Positions 9,368 through 18,727 of a stretch of 64,000 bases of DNA are shown here, piece by piece. Each line of letters begins with the position of its first letter. Position 1 is the stretch's first letter. The notes under the pieces were generated by a model. The model had not been told where the DNA came from, ran no database searches, and saw only the letters and a list, made by a program, of their open reading frames with translations. Origin of the DNA: CBDCGJ01 sp965238305 (GTDB lineage: Bacteria; Pseudomonadota; Alphaproteobacteria; GCA-2731375); assembly GCA_965238305.1 (NCBI GenBank), contig CBDEHK010000001.1:3782001-3846000 (forward strand). The letters are read 5' to 3'. The translations under genes and the position numbers were made by a program.

Positions 9368-9643
9368 ATGGCAAATAAAAATTCAGCCGAAATGATCGCG
9401 TTACAAGCGCTTGGCTTTTTAGCAACGGACGAAAAATTGTTGGAGCGTTTTATGGCGCTATCAGGTATGTCTCCTGGTCAAATCAAACTCAATGCGGGTA
9501 ATTTAGAATTTCTTGCTGGAGTTTTAGATTTTTTCCTTGGCAACGAGGCTGATTTATTGGCTTTTTGTGAAGCGGAAAAGATAGAACCCGATCTACCGGC
9601 AAAAGCCCGAATGCAATTGCCTGGTGCCAACACGCCTTATTAG
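9368..9643 (+). CDS. DUF3572 family protein
   Basis: Small acidic cytoplasmic protein of 91 aa, with core ALQALGFLATDEKLLERFMAL and then FLAGVLDFFLGNEADLLAFCE. This matches the alphaproteobacterial DUF3572 family, which commonly sits next to divK-pleD. The ATG at 9368 follows AAAGAGGCG, so the in-frame upstream start at 9308 is unlikely. It is divergently oriented from divK. No biochemical function is established for the family. Confidence 0.85.
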   Translation: MANKNSAEMIALQALGFLATDEKLLERFMALSGMSPGQIKLNAGNLEFLAGVLDFFLGNEADLLAFCEAEKIEPDLPAKARMQLPGANTPY

Positions 9644-9669
9644 TTTGAATTTGACAAGGACTTAGCCGT

Positions 9670-10341
9670 TTGAGCCACCAAATTCACCCAGACGTCCTAT
9701 CGCAGCTGGAGGGCTTACTATTAGACCCGTCCAGGCCGATTATCATAAGCGACGCTGACGAAGTCATTTTCGCATTTGTCGAAGGGCTGGAAGTACATCT
9801 AAAAAATGTCGGTATGTATCTCGATCTCAAATCATTTGCACTTACTGGCAACATTCGTCATTTAGCCAACGATGGAATTGTTGAGGCGACGGAGGTTCGG
9901 GGCGTAATACAAAGCTATTTCGAAGTATGCACATCGACGATGCCGCTCATCCCGGATGCCGTCGAGCATTTAAATTTATTGAAAGGTGATGCCCAAATTG
10001 TTGTCCTTACCAACATCCCATTGCCCCATCGCCAAGCCCGCGCCGACACGTTGCGCCAGCACGGGCTAGACGTACCGGTTGTTGCCAACATCGGTTTGAA
10101 AGGCCCAGCGGTGGCCTATTTGATGGCACGCTCAGCAACGCCAGCGATTTTTATCGACGACATTCCTCATAATCTCGATTCGGTTCGCGATGATGCACCG
10201 GAAGTTGTCCGCCTTCATTTCATTGGCGATAAGCGTTTGGCTAAATTGTTAGGACCAGCGGAAAGCAGCGATGCACGGATAGACGACTGGCCAAACGCCA
10301 TAACTTTTATTCGTGACCGCATAAATCAAAATGGACGATAG
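9670..10341 (+). CDS. HAD-like hydrolase of unknown substrate
   Basis: Protein of 223 aa from a TTG start at 9670, preceded by AAGGAC. HAD-type motifs are visible in order: IISDADEV (motif I, DxD pattern) near residue 28, VVLTNIP (motif II, Thr), GLKGPAV (Lys region) and IFIDDIPHNLDSV (motif IV, paired Asp). The cap region is all-alpha in appearance. The gene stops at 10341 and the ROK kinase begins at the very next base, so the pair is translationally coupled. A role as a sugar-phosphate phosphatase beside a sugar kinase is possible but unproven. Confidence 0.72.
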   Translation: MSHQIHPDVLSQLEGLLLDPSRPIIISDADEVIFAFVEGLEVHLKNVGMYLDLKSFALTGNIRHLANDGIVEATEVRGVIQSYFEVCTSTMPLIPDAVEHLNLLKGDAQIVVLTNIPLPHRQARADTLRQHGLDVPVVANIGLKGPAVAYLMARSATPAIFIDDIPHNLDSVRDDAPEVVRLHFIGDKRLAKLLGPAESSDARIDDWPNAITFIRDRINQNGR

Positions 10342-11244
10342 ATGAACCGCGAAAGCGAAAATAGTCACGAACATAGAATTGGCATTGATGTTGGTGGGAC
10401 TAAAATAGCAGGCGTATTTCTAGCGCCCGACGGCGCCACGTTGGCGCGTCATCGCGCGCCCCTACCGGGTCGAACCTATCATGATACCCTAACCGGCGTG
10501 GCTGCCATTGTGCGCCGCCTGGAAGCCGAAGCAGGGCAAAAAGCAGACCGGGTCGGTATGGCTGTGCCTGGCCCCGTCGCGCCTGATTCCGGCCTGCGAA
10601 CGCCGGTAAATGTGCCATGGCTGAATGGCCCGAATTTAGTAGCCGACCTCGCAGAATGCTGTGACCGTCCGATAAAAATTGCCAATGACGCAGACTGCTT
10701 TGCGATTTCCGAAGCCACTGACGGCGCAGGCGCCGACGCGCGCTCGGTCGCGGGCATAATCCTTGGAACCGGTGTTGGGGCGGGGTTTGTTTTCAATGGC
10801 CTGCTGCACGAAGGTCATCACGGGTTAGCTGGGGAATGGGGCCATAATCCGCTACCTTGGCCGGCGTTAAGCGAAGCCACGGTAAGGAACTGCGGTTGCG
10901 GGCGACAAGGTTGCATCGAAACCTATCTTTCCGGCCCGGCATTGGAGCGTGAAAGTGGCATGCCACCGCGTGAACTCGCCGCCAAAGCCTCTTCCGGCGA
11001 CATCCGTGCAGGACAAATTCTAAACCGCTACGCCGATGCGTTAGCGCGCGCACTTGCCAGCTTGATCAATATTATTGATCCAGAAGTGATTGTGTTAGGC
11101 GGTGGTCTCTCGAATATTGAAATACTTTATGAACTTGTTCCAAACCGGCTGAAGTCCTACACCTTACATGATCAATTGACCACAAAACTACGCCGCGCTG
11201 CCCACGGAGACGATAGCGGAGTACGCGGCGCCGCCTGGTTATAG
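10342..11244 (+). CDS. ROK family sugar kinase
   Basis: ATP-dependent hexose kinase of 300 aa. The phosphate-binding motif IGIDVGGTKIAGVFL opens the protein. The catalytic Asp lies in ANDADCFA near residue 115. The ROK signature and zinc site follow (GEWGHNPLP, then CGCGRQGCIETYLSG). The layout resembles fructokinase Mak and N-acetylglucosamine kinase, but substrate cannot be settled from sequence. It starts one base after the HAD-like gene and ends 9 bp before dinB, so all three may share a transcript. Confidence 0.88.
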   Translation: MNRESENSHEHRIGIDVGGTKIAGVFLAPDGATLARHRAPLPGRTYHDTLTGVAAIVRRLEAEAGQKADRVGMAVPGPVAPDSGLRTPVNVPWLNGPNLVADLAECCDRPIKIANDADCFAISEATDGAGADARSVAGIILGTGVGAGFVFNGLLHEGHHGLAGEWGHNPLPWPALSEATVRNCGCGRQGCIETYLSGPALERESGMPPRELAAKASSGDIRAGQILNRYADALARALASLINIIDPEVIVLGGGLSNIEILYELVPNRLKSYTLHDQLTTKLRRAAHGDDSGVRGAAWL

Positions 11245-11253
11245 GGGAGCAGT

Positions 11254-12507
11254 TTGGCTGGATTTTGTCGCGATTGTCTAATCCTGAGTGAGCAGAAGCG
11301 CTGCCCCGTTTGCGGTTCGCCACGTATGTTGCGGCATCCAGAGATAGAAGTTTTAACCTTCGCCCATATGGATTGCGATTCGTTTTATGCTTCAGTGGAA
11401 AAGCGGGACGATACCAGCCTCAGCGACAAGCCGGTGATCGTCGGCGGCAGTACACGTGGTGTTGTCAGCGCCGCCTGCTACGTCGCCCGCACTTTTGGTG
11501 TGCATTCGGCCATGCCGATGTTCAAAGCATTAAAAGTCTGCCCAAGTGCGGTTGTGATCAAACCAAATATGAAAAAATACGTCGCCGTTAGCCGGGAAAT
11601 AAGAGCAATCCTGCAGGATTTCACCCCGATCATCGAACCCCTGTCGCTGGACGAGGCGTTTCTGGATATGACCGGTACCGAGCGCCTGCATGGACAGTCA
11701 CCGGCGCGCAGCCTGGCCACAATGATCAAGCGGATCGAGAATGAAGTCGGCGTCAGCGCTTCAATCGGGCTGAGCTATAATAAGTTTCTTGCAAAAGTCG
11801 CATCTGATCTCGATAAACCACGCGGCTTCGCCATTTTAGGGCGGACTGAAGCGAAAGAATTCCTGGCTCGTCAGCATGTCAGCGTAATTTGGGGCGCCGG
11901 CAAGGCGTTACAGAAGAAACTGGCAGTAGACGGAATCACCACCGTCGGTGATTTGCAAAAATTGGATGAAATAGAGCTGATGCGCCGTTATGGCGCGATG
12001 GGCAAACGGATGGCGCAATTCTCCCATGGCGTAGACAATCGTAAAATAGATCCCCGTGCCGGTGCCAAAAGCGTGTCATCGGAAACGACCTTCAACCACG
12101 ATATTGCCGACCTAGATGCCCTGGCTCGGATCTTATGGCGTCAATCGGAGCGGGTATCCGACCGCCTGAAAAAATCCGAACTCGCCGGCTGTGTTGTCAC
12201 TTTGAAACTTCGAACGGCGGACTTTCGCCTTCGCACCCGATCGTCGACCTTGCCCGACCCTACCCGATTGGCGATCGTAATTTACGAGCGTGCCTACCAA
12301 CTATTGAGTAAAGAAATTGATGGCACAAAATTTCGTCTGCTCGGCGTCGGGCTCAGCACAATTTGCGACGGTGACTTAGCTGACCCAATCGATTTAGCCG
12401 ATCCAGATGCCCAAGTAAAAGCCAAAGCTGAACACGCTTTAGATGAAGTGCGTGCCCGCTTTGGTGACGAGATTATAAAGAAGGGTAGAGGATTAAAATT
12501 GAAATAA
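11254..12507 (+). CDS. dinB: DNA polymerase IV with N-terminal cysteine cluster
   Basis: Y-family translesion polymerase of 417 aa. The palm motif is HMDCDSFYASVEKRD, with catalytic Asp, and the second acidic pair is in PLSLDEAFLDMTG. The little-finger domain follows. Unlike E. coli DinB it has about 35 extra residues at the N-terminus with CRDCL and CPVCGSPR, a probable zinc-binding element that is usual in alphaproteobacterial DinB. The TTG start at 11254 follows GGGGAG. I saw no LexA box directly upstream, so if it is SOS-induced the control may lie before the HAD/ROK genes or be absent. Confidence 0.93.
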   Translation: MAGFCRDCLILSEQKRCPVCGSPRMLRHPEIEVLTFAHMDCDSFYASVEKRDDTSLSDKPVIVGGSTRGVVSAACYVARTFGVHSAMPMFKALKVCPSAVVIKPNMKKYVAVSREIRAILQDFTPIIEPLSLDEAFLDMTGTERLHGQSPARSLATMIKRIENEVGVSASIGLSYNKFLAKVASDLDKPRGFAILGRTEAKEFLARQHVSVIWGAGKALQKKLAVDGITTVGDLQKLDEIELMRRYGAMGKRMAQFSHGVDNRKIDPRAGAKSVSSETTFNHDIADLDALARILWRQSERVSDRLKKSELAGCVVTLKLRTADFRLRTRSSTLPDPTRLAIVIYERAYQLLSKEIDGTKFRLLGVGLSTICDGDLADPIDLADPDAQVKAKAEHALDEVRARFGDEIIKKGRGLKLK

Positions 12508-12540
12508 TCCAAATGCTTGAGTGAATTTTCTAATCTGAAT

Positions 12541-13332
12541 TTAGCAGTTGGGCGTGTCAATTGAAACAAGATCCTTGAGCTCACCTCGCACCGAAAAATC
12601 ATCGTAATCCAACCGCAACTGAGCCAGTATACCATTTGAATAAAGCACAAAACCCATTTCGACATCCGGCAACGGATCAACTTCTTTAAGTTTAAAAAAT
12701 GCCAATCGTACTGGCCAACCGGATTGCCCGCGCACCGCCTCAAAGACGCGCTCTTTTCCGACGCTCTCGACTATCTTGCTGCCTAACACCAAGGACGCGC
12801 GGTAAACTGTGTCATGATTAGAGCCGTCAAAAGTTGTCGCTTGCATGGTTTTCGCCCCACGCTCGGCGGAGCGTATGACGGCAAACGAATGGGCCGTTGG
12901 AAACATGGTTTCTGCCGGCAGTGCCAGCTCGACCGGTTTCGGTTTTGTAAATATAGCCTTCCCGCCACCCCCACTTAGGCGGGCCCGGCCGACATATTCG
13001 TCAAAATTTCGACCGTCGATTTGAGTGCGAATGTTGAAACGAAAATTCTGCCCGTCTAGACTTTCCCAAGTCGAGATTTGGTAGTCCATCAAAGTCGGAT
13101 TGCCATTTACGTTTACAAGTTTAAGGACCATGCGCTGATTGAAAAGATAACCGTCGCATTCCTTGGTCCATTCATTGGCAAGACGCCCGCTAACATTGGT
13201 GAAAGAGCTATTTTCTTGAACTGAGATCAGAGAAAGATCGTAAATGGCTCGATGCGGCTGAAAGGCCAAGACCATAGATGGCACGAGACCAACAATTAGG
13301 AAACTAAGCCAAATTAAACCCAACCGTCGCAT
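12541..13332 (-). CDS. eipB: EipB (DUF1849) periplasmic envelope-integrity protein
   Basis: Exported protein of about 263 aa, beginning MRRLGLIWLSFLIVGLVPSM and followed by a typical signal cleavage region (VLAFQPHRAIYDL). Known homologues such as Brucella EipB form a spiral beta-barrel and support envelope integrity. The two cysteines conserved in this family, thought to form a disulfide, are present: KECDGYLF and the C-terminal residue. The start at 13332 is favoured over 13359 because GGGAG lies 7 bp upstream of it. It converges on dinB with a 33-bp gap and no obvious terminator hairpin. Confidence 0.85.
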   Translation of the reverse strand: MRRLGLIWLSFLIVGLVPSMVLAFQPHRAIYDLSLISVQENSSFTNVSGRLANEWTKECDGYLFNQRMVLKLVNVNGNPTLMDYQISTWESLDGQNFRFNIRTQIDGRNFDEYVGRARLSGGGGKAIFTKPKPVELALPAETMFPTAHSFAVIRSAERGAKTMQATTFDGSNHDTVYRASLVLGSKIVESVGKERVFEAVRGQSGWPVRLAFFKLKEVDPLPDVEMGFVLYSNGILAQLRLDYDDFSVRGELKDLVSIDTPNC

Positions 13333-13611
13333 TCTTAACTCCCATTTCGGTACCATCATGCAAGCAACATTAATGTGTCCCTGCCAACCAAGCCAGTAAT
13401 ACGTCTCGATTATCTAAACTTTTATCGATGCTAGAGCATTCTGCCGAGAAACCTTTGCCGAGAGGAAAAACAAACCGGGTAATTTTTAAATGAAAAATTA
13501 ACGTTAACTATTTAACATCTTGTTTTGTATATATTTTATAGGTGGTACGTATCCTGCTTGCACTAACCGTGTCGGCAAAATTTTGCCACCTTTGCACGGA
13601 GCGAACAAAGC

Positions 13612-14373
13612 ATGCATCATCGGCCTGCCAACAAAAACGATCTATACCAAAGCCCGCGAACTGATTTGTCCAATATCGAACAAAATAATATGAATGGGCA
13701 TCGCAATTTCCGAGCAACCGCTGCAACCGGCGGTTCCGATCCATGGTCGATTGCTTTGCAGACCCTTGCTTATGCCGATAGTCTGGAAAGGCGGCTAGCG
13801 GACATGCAAACAAAGGTAAAAGACCTGGAAAAACTGTCGACGACAGATGAACTTACCTGCTTGCTCAATCGTCGAGGGTTTGAAATCGAGTTGGGCCGTG
13901 CATTGTCCCTCGCCCGCCGGCATGACGAAACTGGCGTCATATGCTTCATCGACTTGGACCGCTTCAAGGATATTAACGATCGCTTCGGCCACGAAGCTGG
14001 AGACATTGTTCTATGTCGCGTGGGAGATATTCTACGTACATTTATGCGGGCAAGCGATGTCATCGCGCGGTTTGCCGGAGACGAATTTGTTGTGCTGTTC
14101 TTGCATGCGGACGTTGAAGAAGCAAAAAGACGCGCCGGTGAGCTTTACAAACTTCTCAACAACAGCCATGCGAATTTCAAAGGACGCTCAATCGGTATCC
14201 AATTATCGATGGGCATTAGCGAATATGACAACGACGCCAACGCCAAAGACTTATTACGACGCGCCGACAAAGCGATGTATCGTAACAAACATCAGCGGCG
14301 CGGAATGACATTGGTCGAAGCCAACGGGCAGCGCACTGGCGTTAACCTAGAACCTTTGGCTGCTGCTGAGTGA
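13612..14373 (+). CDS. Diguanylate cyclase with AGDEF motif
   Basis: Protein of 253 aa. A short N-terminal region with a coiled-coil look (ADSLERRLADMQTKVKDLEKL) leads into a single GGDEF domain starting TTDELTCLLNRRGFE. The active-site motif is RFAGDEFVVLF, with Ala in place of the first Gly, a change tolerated by active cyclases. RASD just upstream is an RxxD inhibitory site. No receiver or membrane segment is visible, so the sensory input is unknown. Its 3' end overlaps the converging agmatine deiminase gene by 32 bp. An alternative start at 13690 (MNGHRNF) would remove the first 26 residues. Confidence 0.87.
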   Translation: MHHRPANKNDLYQSPRTDLSNIEQNNMNGHRNFRATAATGGSDPWSIALQTLAYADSLERRLADMQTKVKDLEKLSTTDELTCLLNRRGFEIELGRALSLARRHDETGVICFIDLDRFKDINDRFGHEAGDIVLCRVGDILRTFMRASDVIARFAGDEFVVLFLHADVEEAKRRAGELYKLLNNSHANFKGRSIGIQLSMGISEYDNDANAKDLLRRADKAMYRNKHQRRGMTLVEANGQRTGVNLEPLAAAE

Positions 14374-15364
14374 TACAGTGAATACCGCCGCCACCTCGGA
14401 CAATTTCGGAAATATCCACAGTGACAGCCCGCCGATCCGGAAATGTCGAAGAGATAATTTCGAATGCCACGTTGTCCGATATATCGCTGAAGGCCGGGAT
14501 GATCACAGCATCATTCGCCAAATAGAAATTTAAGTAACTACGGCACAATTGTGTGCCATCGTCGGCCAATATTGGTGTCGGCATCGGTAGCGTAATCAGC
14601 TCTAACGCCTTGCCATGACAATCGGTTTCCCGGCGTAAGCACTCGGCGACGATATTGAGGTGTTGGAAACTTTTGTCCGTTTCGTCATCGCTTAAGGCAT
14701 GGAGTATGCGCCCTGGACCAGCGAAACGAGCGACATTATCGACATGGCCATCTGTTTCGTCGTCTACCAAGCCGTCCGGTAACCAGATCACTTTGCGAAC
14801 GCCCAGAAACATTGCCAATCGTTCTTCAATCTGTTGACGGTCCAGAGTTGGGTTGCGGTTTGTATTCAATACCGCCGTTTCAGTGGTTATCATATTGCCA
14901 GCCCCATCCACATCGAAAGCGCCGCCTTCCAAAGTCATCGCGCCATCAAATCGACGCTTGCTCAGATGGTTTAATACCCAATCTGCGGCCTGATCATCAG
15001 CGCTGAAATCATGGTATTTGTTACCCCAGGCATTAAAATGCCAGGAAACCCCTGCACTGCCGCCCTGACCGTCAATCAAAAACGTTGGTCCATTATCGCG
15101 AAACCAGGAATCGTTCAGCACAACCTCGAAAATCTCGACATCGGAACCAACCTGCATTTGGATCATTTTCGTCATGCCGATAGGAGCGAGAAGTTTGACA
15201 GGTTCGAACCGAGCGATCGTTCGGACGACTTCGGCGAAGTTTACGCAGACATTTTCATAACGATCGCGCCAAAGCTCAATGCGACAGGGCCAGGACATCC
15301 AGCAGCATTCATGCACCTGCCACTCGGGCGGCATATAAAATCCTTCAACTGCTGGAAATTCCAT
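14342..15364 (-). CDS. aguA: Agmatine deiminase
   Basis: Hydrolyses agmatine to N-carbamoylputrescine and ammonia, 340 aa. Family landmarks are all present: DSWFRDNGPTFL, TLEGGAFDVDGAGN, DGHVDNVARF, and the C-terminal catalytic cysteine in RGGGGIHCITQQQP. The protein starts MEFPAVEGFYMPPEW. The usual partner aguB (N-carbamoylputrescine amidase) is not adjacent. The gene overlaps the 3' end of the disrupted nucleotide cyclase by 20 bp, so the two were probably one operon. Confidence 0.93.
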   Translation of the reverse strand: MEFPAVEGFYMPPEWQVHECCWMSWPCRIELWRDRYENVCVNFAEVVRTIARFEPVKLLAPIGMTKMIQMQVGSDVEIFEVVLNDSWFRDNGPTFLIDGQGGSAGVSWHFNAWGNKYHDFSADDQAADWVLNHLSKRRFDGAMTLEGGAFDVDGAGNMITTETAVLNTNRNPTLDRQQIEERLAMFLGVRKVIWLPDGLVDDETDGHVDNVARFAGPGRILHALSDDETDKSFQHLNIVAECLRRETDCHGKALELITLPMPTPILADDGTQLCRSYLNFYLANDAVIIPAFSDISDNVAFEIISSTFPDRRAVTVDISEIVRGGGGIHCITQQQPKVLG

Positions 15365-16615
15365 CTATGCTTTTGTTCCACGTCTGCCACAAATCCGGCC
15401 GCACTGAATAGATCTGCCGCTTGCCCGGTAAATCGCGTAATTCATGCGCTCCCAATGGTTCAAGTTTATCGGCACAAAGTGTCGCTTGTCGCGCAAATTC
15501 ATCCGAAATAATCAGATTTCGATCCAACGGCTTGCTTCATTGACAGCCGGTCCTACAATGGTGAAGTCAAGCCGCCCGACGGCACCGACATTGCCATATA
15601 GAACGTCGCCCACGTGCAGCGCGATATCAAGTGCCAAGGTCGGCTGTCCAGCTTGCTGTCGCCCGCGATTTAGACGCGCAATACTGGCCACCGTTTCCTG
15701 CGTCGCGCTAAGGGCCCGCTGGCAGAGCGCGCTATTTTCGTCTGTATCGATTTCAAATACCGCCAACAGACCATCGCCCATGAATTTCAGCACTTGGCCA
15801 CCGGCATCGACAAGAGGTTGCGTGATCGCCTCAAAATAATCATCAAGCAGCGTCACCAATTCATCGCCCGATAACTGGTCGGCCAAACGGGTAAAACCGC
15901 GCAGGTCGGCAAAGAATATCACGGCGCTTATTGTTTCCACCGAGCCACGGTCGATGGTCCCTGCCATCACCCGGCGTCCCGCATCCGGTCCTAAATATGT
16001 TTCCGCGACACTAAGCGCGGTTAACTCACTGGCGCGGACTTTTGCGACCAAAGCAAATGAAAATACCAGACGTCGAATAATATTCAGATCGGCTTCGCGC
16101 CAGCCGCCGGGTCGATTGCCAAGCCAGGAGAACACCATCCCCTGCTCGGAAGAAAAATTGAAAACCTGATCGGCGCCTTCGATGCCACGAAAGCTCATCA
16201 CGCGGACAAAATAGTCGGTCGCGCCCAGGCGGCGAAAATAGTCGTAGATTTCAAACTCCCGCTCAACGGGACCGGTCAATAATTGACGGTACTCCATTAG
16301 CCGCTCAGTCATCATCCGGTAAAACGGACTGCGCAAATAATCTGAGTTTACTTCACCACCAACAGAAGAGCGCAAAAACGTATCTTCGACCAAGGTCTCA
16401 TCACCCGCCGTCCAAGTGTAGCCGAAGCCTTGATAGATTGGATGCAGCGAATTCATTCCGATGGACAATCGGATTACCGGAAATCCACGATTTTGCAGCC
16501 GCTCACAGAACCCTATTAAGACTTCCGAAAGCGGTTTTTCTTTCAAACCTTGCTTCAGAATCCAATGCTCAATATCGCTAACATCGTGGTCAGATAAAGT
16601 TAATTCCATTTGCAT
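15345..16615 (-). pseudogene. Class III adenylate/guanylate cyclase, disrupted near the C-terminus
   Basis: The main frame (16615 down to 15512) encodes an N-terminal sensor-like region of about 180 residues (SLGMNSLHPIYQGFGYTW region, written here as GMNSLHPIYQGF) and a class III cyclase catalytic domain. Metal-binding Asp sits in FFADLRGFTRLADQ and the second in KFMGDGLLAVFE. The frame runs through FTIVGPAVNEASR and then ends early. The rest of the family fold continues in another frame from about 15527 (LDRNLIISDEFARQA, HELRDLPGKRQIYSV). About seven residues plus the phase are missing at the junction, which implies a small deletion rather than a simple homopolymer slip. Loss of the catalytic Asn-Arg region (NEASR is retained) and the tail probably impairs activity. 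Confidence 0.82.
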
Positions 16616-16731
16616 TCACATGGTTGACTGAATATTGGTCTGGTAATTGTGTATAAGGGTCTTGGCAAGGGCATGGGAAGCGCTATCATGCCCCGCATTA
16701 TCATTGAGAACAATCATCATTAGAAAATGGC

Positions 16732-18209
16732 ATGACCGAACAGGAAATCAAGCCCTACTGGCAGAACTACATTGATGGCGCTTGGATAGACGCAGTGGAT
16801 CAGGGTCGCATTACCGTCGAGAATCCGGCGACGGGGCAAAAGCTTGCCGAAATTGCTGGCGCTAAAGCTGCAGACGTGGACCAGGCTGTTGCCGCCGCCC
16901 GCCAAGCCTTCGAAAGCCGTGTGCTTTACGATATGCGCCCAACCGAACGCGGACAATTAATGTTCAAGATCGCGCAGCAAATTGAGGCGATGGCGGAGGA
17001 AATCGCTTTGGTCGAATGTCTAGATAACGGCAAGACGTTGGCCGGCGGCCGCGGCGAAGCGATGGCGGCATCGCGTTATTTTACATATTACGGTGGGGCG
17101 GCCGACAAACTTGAAGGACGCATGATCCCACTGGGCGCCAGCTACGTTGATTATACCGTCCCCACACCGTTCGGTGTGTCGGCGCAAATTGTGCCTTGGA
17201 ATTTCCCGCTGCAGATTGCGGCGCGCTCGATAGCGTGCGCCATCGCCACCGCCAATACGGTTGTGATCAAGTCGCCGGAACTCTCGCCTCTCTCGATGTG
17301 CAAATTGTTGGAGGCGATTGAGAATGCTGGCGTACCGGCTGGCGTGGTCAACTTGCTCTGCGGTTATGGTCATGATTGCGGTGTGGCGATGGTCAGCCAT
17401 TCGGATATCGATCATATCGTATTTACAGGCTCCGTCCCAACCGGCCGTAGTATCCTACACGCAGCAGCCGAGCGAATTATCCCCAGCATTATGGAACTGG
17501 GGGTAAGTCCGCCGGCATCGTCTACCCTGACGCCGATCTCGAACAGGCCGCAACGTCGAGCGGGATTGGCATCTTCACCCATGCGGGTCAAGTCTGTTCG
17601 GCGCAGTCCCGCCTCATCGTCCATCGCCGCGTCCAAGACGAATTGATCGACCGTTTGGTCAGCAAAGCCGGTGAGCTAAGGATTGGTCCTGGTATAGAGG
17701 ACGCCGACATGACACCGGTGATCTCAGCCGCGCAATTGGATAAGATCGAAAATACCTGCCTGGCGGCAACGCAAGCCGGTGCACAAGCAGCCAGTGGCGG
17801 TCGCCGTGCCGACGGCCTAACCGGTCATTTCATGCAACCGACGGTCTTGACCAAGGTAACCCCAGATATGCATGTGGCCCGCGAAGAAGTCTTCGGTCCG
17901 GTCCTCTCGATCCTACCTTTTGAAGAACCGGAGGAAGCGATTCAACTCGCCAATGGCACCGACTTTGGCCTTTGTGCCGGGGTCTATACGAAAGATCTGG
18001 AGAAGGCGCATTGGACCGCCGATCGCCTGATCGCCGGTCAAGTCTTTGTCAATGAATGGTTCGCCGGCGGCATCGAAACGCCATTTGGCGGCATGAAGCG
18101 ATCTGGTTATGGTCGGGAAAAAGGCCAAGAAGCGTTACAGAACTATACGCAAACCAAAAATATCGCCATCAAACTTGGTGGTGGCGCCGGCGGTAGACCG
18201 GGTGGATGA
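16732..18209 (+). pseudogene. Aldehyde dehydrogenase, frameshifted at a G run
   Basis: NAD(P)-dependent aldehyde dehydrogenase of about 491 aa if the frame is restored. The first frame (16732-17505) holds the cofactor-binding part with PWNFPLQIAAR and FTGSVPTGR, and reaches the catalytic Glu in IMELG. At 17499-17503 there are five G where ELGGKSAG needs six, so the frame slips. The second frame, up to 18209, contains the catalytic cysteine (HAGQVCSAQSRL) and EEVFGPVLSILPF, and ends with GMKRSGYGREKG. It heads a same-strand cluster with a RidA protein. A single-base indel in a homopolymer is the classic sequencing-error signature, so the living gene may be intact. Confidence 0.88.
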
Positions 18210-18228
18210 TGATAAGAAAGGATGAAAG

Positions 18229-18696
18229 ATGACAGGAACAGTTGAAAAAAGACTAGACGCAGCGGGCATTACCATACCTGACCTTGCAATACCGGCAGCG
18301 AACTATGTGCCCTATGTGATCAGCGGCAATATGGTTTTTGTCTCCGGCCAGGTACCGTTCGTCAACGGCAAGATCGAACATAGTGGACTGGTTGGCAAAG
18401 ATCTGAGCGTCGAAGAAGGCGCGGCCGTCGCCCGAATCTGCGCCCTTAACATCATCGCCGCGGTGAAAGCTGCATGCGATGGTGACCTGGATCGGGTTGT
18501 CCGCTGCGTCAAATTAGGTGGTTTCGTACAATGTGAAGCCGGTTTCGGCCAGCAACCTGCAGTGATCAATGGCGCCTCCGATCTGATGGTCGAAGTCTTT
18601 GGCGACGCCGGCCGCCATGCACGTTTTGCGGTTGGCGCGAATGCTTTGCCGATGGGCGTGCCAGTGGAAGTCGACGCGATCTTCGAAATATCCTGA
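18229..18696 (+). CDS. RidA (YjgF/YER057c/UK114) family protein
   Basis: Protein of 155 aa with the RidA family core: GNMVFVSGQVPFVNGK, the segment VARICALNIIAAVKAA, and the C-terminal PMGVPVEVDAIFE. RidA proteins hydrolyse reactive enamine/imine intermediates, and some members act in catabolic pathways. The longer length (about 155 against about 130 aa) and the LSVEEGAAVAR segment match the subgroup often next to dehydrogenases. It follows the ALDH by 19 bp and precedes the GNAT gene by 31 bp, so it is in the same operon. Confidence 0.87.
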   Translation: MTGTVEKRLDAAGITIPDLAIPAANYVPYVISGNMVFVSGQVPFVNGKIEHSGLVGKDLSVEEGAAVARICALNIIAAVKAACDGDLDRVVRCVKLGGFVQCEAGFGQQPAVINGASDLMVEVFGDAGRHARFAVGANALPMGVPVEVDAIFEIS

Positions 18697-18727
18697 CCGT
18701 GGCAGGACGCTTTAAAGGTCCCCAACC

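Noticed and set aside
15345..15527. 60-aa gene upstream of agmatine deiminase
   Set aside because: Its sequence is the C-terminal part of the class III cyclase in another frame, so it was merged into the disrupted cyclase.
17643..18209. Separate 188-aa dehydrogenase gene
   Set aside because: Continues the ALDH fold after a G-run slip; its apparent start is internal.
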